DNA from: Candidatus Poseidoniaceae archaeon
GTDB lineage: Archaea; Thermoplasmatota; Poseidoniia; Poseidoniales; Poseidoniaceae
Length of the DNA stretch: 10,485 bases
Direction: 5' to 3'
Assembly: GCA_013329865.1 (NCBI GenBank)
Contig: DUJJ01000188.1
Location: 5,876-16,360 of the forward strand
Of this stretch, positions 6,213 to 10,485 are shown one piece after another. A program made the position numbers and the translations under genes. The notes beneath the pieces were generated by a model. It had not been told where the DNA came from. It was given only the letters and a program-made list of their open reading frames with translations, and searched no databases. Within the stretch, counting starts at the first letter, position 1. Each line of letters opens with the position of its first letter.

Positions 6213-7151
6213 ATGCGGTTGTTAGGCTATATCATGCGAGAGGTCAGCCTGTTTTGGAAAAGATCTCGAATCAGACAACTCGATATCGGAGAGTTGGCGG
6301 ATATTTTCAAACAAGCCGAATTTATTTCCTATGTAAAGAGAGTGCCAAAAGACATCAGGGTAATCCTCAAAGTCAACTTTTGCGAAGGGAAATCCCCAGA
6401 AGATTTGAGGGGCCTACGATTTATCGAACTTCTAGATATAATATTAGAACCTAAAGATAATAACGACAGTTTCCTGATTTTAGTAAGAATTAATCATTCT
6501 GTGTCCAACCTGAATGCCCGAACAAATGGCACTAGTTCTGTTGCTGGTAGCAGGTTAGATGGAGAAGGCCTCACTTACATAATACAAGGCCCGCCGATGA
6601 AATTAAGAATAGTCTCAACGCTGGCTAGGTTGATTTCACAACCAGACAGAATAAGCGCTAGAAGCTTAGACTTCAATTCAACTCTGAATCACTCTGCATT
6701 GTCCACAAAACAACTGAAGTTAGCCAAATTTGCCTATGATCGTGGGTTTTTCGACATCCCAAAGAGGACCAGAATTTCAGATATTGCAAGTGAGATTGGT
6801 CTTGCAAGAGCCACAATTTCTGAACATTTGGCAAGAATTGAATCAATATTAATGGATGATATGTTCTCGTCTTATGATGAGTCATACACAGATCCTAAAC
6901 TCGTTAAGTCTCTAATTGAGACTATCACCTTAGAAATAGAGGATGATGACATGAATCAGGTCGAAAATATGCTGCAGATTTTAAACGGAATTAAGGAGTC
7001 AATAAAATTACAACTTACCGAAGTAAAGCATGAAGAATTTGACGAGATAACTGACGATGAATTGATACAAATGGCCGTCAAAGAACATGAAGAAAATATC
7101 AGTTTCATTGATGAAGTAATTGAAGAAAAATTCAAAACTTCATCCATTTGA
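6213..7151 (+). CDS. Bat-type HTH_10 DNA-binding regulator with acidic C-terminal extension
   Basis: The protein has 312 residues. An N-terminal alpha/beta region (about 20-160) is followed by an HTH_10 (bacterio-opsin activator type) domain at about 164-216. That domain reads LSTKQLKLAKFAYDRGFFDIP, then SDIASEIGLARATISEHLARIE, matching the family pattern L(T/S)-xQ-xx-L-xx-AY-xx-GYFdiPR ... IA-xx-LGIS-xS-xx-S-x-H-L-R-x-xE. It should bind DNA and regulate transcription. Residues about 222-312 form an unusually acidic, helix-prone tail (EIEDDDMNQVENML, then EEFDEITDDELIQM) that may dimerise or bind a partner. The N-terminal region lacks an obvious PAS or GAF signature. The ATG at 6234 is a serious alternative start: AGATATTAT (6201-6209) is centred about 29 bases before it, as expected for a leaderless start, and this would drop seven residues. 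The stop lies 37 bases before the PCMT-like gene, so it may control its own operon. Confidence 0.85.
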   Translation: MRLLGYIMREVSLFWKRSRIRQLDIGELADIFKQAEFISYVKRVPKDIRVILKVNFCEGKSPEDLRGLRFIELLDIILEPKDNNDSFLILVRINHSVSNLNARTNGTSSVAGSRLDGEGLTYIIQGPPMKLRIVSTLARLISQPDRISARSLDFNSTLNHSALSTKQLKLAKFAYDRGFFDIPKRTRISDIASEIGLARATISEHLARIESILMDDMFSSYDESYTDPKLVKSLIETITLEIEDDDMNQVENMLQILNGIKESIKLQLTEVKHEEFDEITDDELIQMAVKEHEENISFIDEVIEEKFKTSSI

Positions 7152-7172
7152 TGGCATCATTTACAAGATACG

Positions 7173-7177
7173 AAGGA
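7173..7177 (+). promoter_or_regulatory. AAGGA, possible ribosome binding site of the PCMT-like gene
   Basis: AAGGA lies 11 bases before the ATG at 7189, slightly long but usable. It favours this ATG over a TTG at 7120 that would overlap the regulator gene and add 23 residues unlike any part of the PCMT family. Confidence 0.4.
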
Positions 7178-7188
7178 ATAGATTCTAT

Positions 7189-8160
7189 ATGACCCGGACA
7201 GCGGACTTATTGAAACGCCTGTCAAAGGAGGGCGTCTTGGTTCCTCAACAGGTCAGAAAAGCCATGCTGAAAGTCAATTTAGAAGACTTTACCGACTACG
7301 ATGTTGCACCATTTTTTGCCGATAGGCCAGTTCCATATATAGAAACAAACTCTGGCAACATCAAGACAATTTCAGCACCACACATGATCATAACATTATT
7401 GCATCACATGGAACTATCTAGCGAACAAGAAGTAATCGTAATTGGCTGTAAAGGCGGTTATCTGGCCGCTCTGATAGCGACTATAGTTGGAGAGAATGGT
7501 CGGGTAAATGTTCTAGACCCCTCGAAAGAAGTGGTAAATTATGCAAAAGATAGACTTTCACATTGGCCAACCGTCGAAATAAGGCTGCTTGACGACCTAG
7601 ATATCGCACCGATTGCATTCCCGGGTGAATTTAACAGAGTGATTATGACGGGTCAAATAGATGTTATACCTGAATGGGTCAAGTCGCGTATCATCGATGG
7701 CGGATTCGTTGTTGCACCGATAGGTAGTATCGACTCGCAAAAACTGATGAAAATTGAATATCAAGATGATTTAACCTTAGAGACCGACTTAGGTAATGTC
7801 TGTTTTGGGCCAATAGATGTTGATTCCGGCAGTGATCACCACCTCCATCCAACCGAACTTGCAGACCTAATTGAGTTATCAATTGAAACCTGTGAAGAGT
7901 TAGAAATAATAAATCAAGACGAATTGAACAGTCTACAAGACTTAGTCGCTAAATTGAACAGCTTACCCGATGATACCCCCCCAATTGGCGAAGGTGGTAT
8001 ACCAATTTCTGAACACCCAATGGTAAAATTGCTGTGGCATTATTCACCGTCATTTTTACGATTGTGGCCAATTATACAAGTCATGTTGCATCCGATGATA
8101 TCTAATTTTGAGTTTAACAACTGGAATCAGTTTAATGATGAAGAAGATACTTTTTGGTGA
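7189..8160 (+). CDS. PCMT-like (protein-L-isoaspartate O-methyltransferase family) protein with C-terminal extension
   Basis: From the ATG at 7189 the protein has 323 residues, against about 210-225 for a typical PCMT. The N-terminal half follows the family: VPQQVRKAMLKVNLEDF (18-34), ADRPVPY (44-50), TISAPHM (60-66, the conserved isoaspartate-site motif including Ser62), a Rossmann segment (82-95), an acidic residue after strand 2 (D110), and GGFVVAPIGSIDSQKLMKIE (171-190), matching GG-x-LV-x-PVG. PCMT uses S-adenosylmethionine to methylate isoaspartyl residues and so start their repair. However, motif I is IGCKGGY where active enzymes have (I/V)GTGSGY, so the middle glycine is Lys88. SAM binding is therefore questionable and the protein may be a binding or altered-substrate variant. 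Residues about 212-323 are an extension I do not recognise. The stop overlaps the HEAT gene by 4 bases, arguing for coupled expression. Confidence 0.8.
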   Translation: MTRTADLLKRLSKEGVLVPQQVRKAMLKVNLEDFTDYDVAPFFADRPVPYIETNSGNIKTISAPHMIITLLHHMELSSEQEVIVIGCKGGYLAALIATIVGENGRVNVLDPSKEVVNYAKDRLSHWPTVEIRLLDDLDIAPIAFPGEFNRVIMTGQIDVIPEWVKSRIIDGGFVVAPIGSIDSQKLMKIEYQDDLTLETDLGNVCFGPIDVDSGSDHHLHPTELADLIELSIETCEELEIINQDELNSLQDLVAKLNSLPDDTPPIGEGGIPISEHPMVKLLWHYSPSFLRLWPIIQVMLHPMISNFEFNNWNQFNDEEDTFW

Positions 8161-9152
8161 GTGAATTGTCCACTCGGTTCACTGCGGCGCTCAGTAACCT
8201 AAAGAGTAGAGATGATAGAAAAAGGCGTCGAGCGGTGAGAGAACTATTTGAGATGGACGATGAAAATAATTTGTCTGCCTTTATACCCCTGCTAAGTGAC
8301 AAGGATCCTTGGTACCGCTCAAAGGCACTAGATGCTTTTCGTATGTGGTCGATGCGAAAATCAGTGGACTGCCTAGAACCGCTCATTACTCACAAAAATC
8401 TTGATTATAATCGAGCTGCAGCGAATCTGCTGGAGAAATTTCATGCCAATGAAACTGAGGTAGTCAAATTGTTATTCACCAAGGATGACTTGATATGCCA
8501 AACCAAGTCTGCTGAATTTCTACTAAAAGCGGACAATGAGCAAATATTTTTTGAAGAACTCTTGCAAAATCATGACTCACGATTGAGGATTATTGCTTTG
8601 GGGAGCAAATATTGCAATCACCAAACACTCGAACAATTCCTCGATGATGAGTCAGTCAAGGTTGTTGAATATTGTTTGAGCGCTTTATCCGATTTGAAAC
8701 ATGTTGTAAGTGAACTAGCACTAGAAAAGATGTTGCAACGTGGCATTAAATTAGGACTGCTAATACCGTATCTCGTTGAAAGCAGCCCACAAAAACTGAT
8801 TCAGTGTATTGATGGAATAAGTAACCAAGACACAAAAATATTAGTAGATTTATTGCAGCAAAAATGCCGCACAATTCATGATGAGCCAATAAAAGCCCTC
8901 ATTGAGAACCGTCAGTATGTCATCGTCGGTCGCTGGTTACAGGGAAAACGAGGTAAAATAGAAGATAATTTGCGATGGCAAATAATTGCTGATGATGATG
9001 TAAACGAAATAGAGAGGTCGCGTTTCATCGAGCGACTATTCGCCCGTTGCGATGAGGAAAATATCAGAATCATGGCACAGAAAATATCAGAAACTTCTAC
9101 CAGTGAATTAATCCGAATAACAGCGCATAACCTTTCAACCGCCGAAGATTAG
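8157..9152 (+). CDS. HEAT-repeat protein
   Basis: The protein has 331 residues and is almost wholly alpha-helical, with repeated helical hairpins of the HEAT / PBS-lyase-HEAT kind. The clearest units are at about 20-47 (DRKRRRAVRELFEMD, then LSAFIPLLSD), 50-78 (PWYRSKALDAFRMW, then VDCLEPLI), 82-108 (DYNRAAANLLEKF, then VVKLLF) and 112-138, with weaker units at about 140-200. The pattern of D/S-x-x-V/Y-R-x-x-A-x-x-A/L followed by an L-x-x-L-L helix recurs. Later parts (about 200-331) are less regular. HEAT repeats are protein-binding scaffolds; there is no catalytic motif. The N-terminus is strongly basic (KSRDDRKRRRAVR). The GTG at 8157 overlaps the upstream TGA as GTGA, the usual coupled arrangement; a TTG one codon earlier at 8154 is less likely. 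It lies between a PCMT-like and an M61 gene, so it may hold such proteins, or their clients, together. Confidence 0.8.
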   Translation: MSELSTRFTAALSNLKSRDDRKRRRAVRELFEMDDENNLSAFIPLLSDKDPWYRSKALDAFRMWSMRKSVDCLEPLITHKNLDYNRAAANLLEKFHANETEVVKLLFTKDDLICQTKSAEFLLKADNEQIFFEELLQNHDSRLRIIALGSKYCNHQTLEQFLDDESVKVVEYCLSALSDLKHVVSELALEKMLQRGIKLGLLIPYLVESSPQKLIQCIDGISNQDTKILVDLLQQKCRTIHDEPIKALIENRQYVIVGRWLQGKRGKIEDNLRWQIIADDDVNEIERSRFIERLFARCDEENIRIMAQKISETSTSELIRITAHNLSTAED

Positions 9153-9156
9153 GTGA
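9151..9156 (+). promoter_or_regulatory. Shine-Dalgarno AGGTGA of the M61 gene
   Basis: AGGTGA is complementary to the UCACCU at the 3' end of archaeal 16S rRNA. It lies 4 bases before the ATG at 9161 and overlaps the stop codon of the HEAT gene (TAG, 9150-9152), supporting both that start and translational coupling. Confidence 0.7.
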
Positions 9157-9160
9157 AGAC

Positions 9161-10485
9161 ATGAGCGATAACTCCGGAGTGCTGTTCAGCATTGATGCGA
9201 CCGATTGTGCATCTCGCTACTTACATGTCAGGGTTACTATTTCTCCCCCGTTTACTGCAAAAAAATTAACCCTTAAGTTTCCTCGATGGGTTCCAGGTTC
9301 GTATTTTATCAGAGAACCTATGCAATACTTGACGGGCTTAGATTGTCGGCAGGGTGGTAAAGAAGTTTCTTTCAAACGGAAGGCGGTGGACACTGTTGAA
9401 ATAAAACTGGCAGATTCCGAGGCTGAAGTCATAGTTAGTTATCGAATTCTTGGTATCGAATTATCAGTTAGATCTACTCACATTGATAGTAGCCACCTAC
9501 ACATGATGCCACCATTCACGTTCTTACTACCGACCAATGGTATAGAACAATCTAGAATCAATAAAGAACATCATATTACGCTCTTTTGCCCACAAGGCTG
9601 GACTCCGGCAACCCAATTAAAACTAGCAGGTCATCAGCCGAAAGTAAACTCATTTATCGATAACCAAGCAGATAAATACAATTTTACCGCTCCTGACAGA
9701 GATCAACTACTGGATGGCATTATCGAGGTCAACCCCAATCCCAACATCAGTTTCAATGTCGATGGTAGAGATCACATTCTCAAGTTATGGGATAGTGGAG
9801 GATATTCAACTGATGAGCATATGGTAGAGCGATTTATCGGTGATATGAAAAAAATAATTTCCGAGCACCATGCATTATTTGGCATCCCACAATGGGCTGA
9901 ATACATCACAATCATTCACCTTACTGAGAAATCTCGAGGAGGCCTTGAGCACCTCAACTCACAAACCTCAATGCTGCCACGGGTTTGCTTAATCGATGGA
10001 CATCATGACGAATATCGGGATTTAATCAGTCTGTTTAGTCATGAATATTTGCACCAGTGGAACGTAAAACGCTTGAGACCGAGTAATTTTATTCACTATG
10101 ATTTGCAACAAGAAGTGCATACTGAGTTATTGTGGTGGTTCGAAGGTTGCACATCTTGGTTAGGTGACATGCTCTGTGTTAGGTCTGGTGCGTGGTCAGA
10201 GGATGATTGGCGGAAAGACATGGAGCGAAAATTATCCAGACACTTAACCCGGAACGGTTCCGAACATGAATCCTTAGCGGAATCAAGCCATGACGCATGG
10301 ATACACCTCTATAGAAGCCACGCCTTCTCTAGGGAAACCCAAATTTCGTATTACCTCGAGGCAGAATTGGGGATTTTTTGTCTAGATGCTGAATTGAGAA
10401 AACGCTCCAAAGGTAAACATGGAATATGCGACCTGATGGCTAAACTTTGCCAGAAATATGCATTAGGCTATCCAAGCGTTTCCAA
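9161..10485 (+). CDS. M61-family (glycyl aminopeptidase-type) zinc peptidase, partial
   Basis: The frame from the ATG at 9161 stays open for 441 codons to the right edge, so the C-terminus, where M61 proteins carry a PDZ domain, is not seen. The N-terminal beta domain shows FPRWVPGSYFIREPMQYL (40-57), the family motif P-x-W-x-PGSY-x-IR, then YRILGIELSVRSTHID (94-109). The catalytic domain has GGLEH (260-264), close to the GGxEH substrate motif, then the zinc site SHEYLHQWNVKRLRP (293-307; H294, E295, H298), matching the family's HExxHxWNVKR(I/L)RP. E328 in WWFEGCTSW is the probable third ligand. M61 enzymes release N-terminal amino acids, with a preference for Gly or Ala in characterised members. 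No signal peptide is present, so it should act in the cytosol, unlike the two secreted hydrolases at the left end. The gene begins 8 bases after the HEAT gene and is probably the last visible member of that operon. Confidence 0.92.
   Translation, partial: MSDNSGVLFSIDATDCASRYLHVRVTISPPFTAKKLTLKFPRWVPGSYFIREPMQYLTGLDCRQGGKEVSFKRKAVDTVEIKLADSEAEVIVSYRILGIELSVRSTHIDSSHLHMMPPFTFLLPTNGIEQSRINKEHHITLFCPQGWTPATQLKLAGHQPKVNSFIDNQADKYNFTAPDRDQLLDGIIEVNPNPNISFNVDGRDHILKLWDSGGYSTDEHMVERFIGDMKKIISEHHALFGIPQWAEYITIIHLTEKSRGGLEHLNSQTSMLPRVCLIDGHHDEYRDLISLFSHEYLHQWNVKRLRPSNFIHYDLQQEVHTELLWWFEGCTSWLGDMLCVRSGAWSEDDWRKDMERKLSRHLTRNGSEHESLAESSHDAWIHLYRSHAFSRETQISYYLEAELGIFCLDAELRKRSKGKHGICDLMAKLCQKYALGYPSVS

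Noticed and set aside
7120..7188. TTG at 7120 as the PCMT-like start, adding 23 residues
   Set aside because: The added residues lie over the end of the regulator gene and do not resemble the PCMT N-terminus; ATG at 7189 is preceded by AAGGA.
1..10485. CRISPR arrays, tRNA or rRNA genes, insertion sequences, phage or toxin-antitoxin genes
   Set aside because: I saw no spaced direct repeats, no cloverleaf-like segments, no transposase or integrase motifs, and gaps between genes are too short to hold such elements.

Overview
The window most likely comes from an uncultured archaeon, probably a marine Thermoplasmatota (Poseidoniales / Marine Group II-like). The evidence is a Bat-type HTH_10 regulator (an almost exclusively archaeal domain), archaeal box A/TATA-like elements 25-30 bases upstream of apparently leaderless starts, a secreted glutaminyl-cyclase-like M28 enzyme rich in N-glycosylation sequons, and moderate-to-low GC by eye. 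The placement is inferred from gene content; no rRNA or other phylogenetic marker is present.

Layout. (1) Bases 1-2485 hold a divergent pair of secreted metallohydrolases. The minus-strand one is a HExxH gluzincin resembling M30 peptidases and is cut by the left edge. The plus-strand one is an M28 / glutaminyl-cyclase-like protein held in the membrane by a C-terminal helix. They share an 86-base promoter region. (2) Bases 2486-4751 hold a two-gene plus-strand unit: a membrane protein with a carboxypeptidase-regulatory-like (Ig-like) domain, then a two-part protein whose N-terminal half is a thymidylate kinase with an odd P-loop and whose C-terminal half is unrecognised. (3) Bases 4752-5474, minus strand, encode a DUF2085 membrane protein whose stop directly abuts the kinase stop. 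(4) Bases 5543-7151, plus strand, encode a small membrane protein with what looks like a divergent Smr domain, then a Bat-type HTH_10 protein with an acidic C-terminal tail. (5) Bases 7189-10485 hold a tightly packed series: a PCMT-like methyltransferase-fold protein, a HEAT-repeat protein (4-base overlap), and an M61 glycyl-aminopeptidase-type peptidase (8-base gap) cut by the right edge.

How the genes may work together. The last run (HTH regulator, PCMT-like, HEAT, M61) is spaced like one operon and its contents suggest handling of damaged or partly degraded cytosolic proteins; this is inference. The left part is concerned with extracellular protein or peptide processing. I see no tRNA, rRNA, CRISPR, transposon or phage genes. 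Coding density is very high, and no gene-free stretch exceeds about 90 bases.
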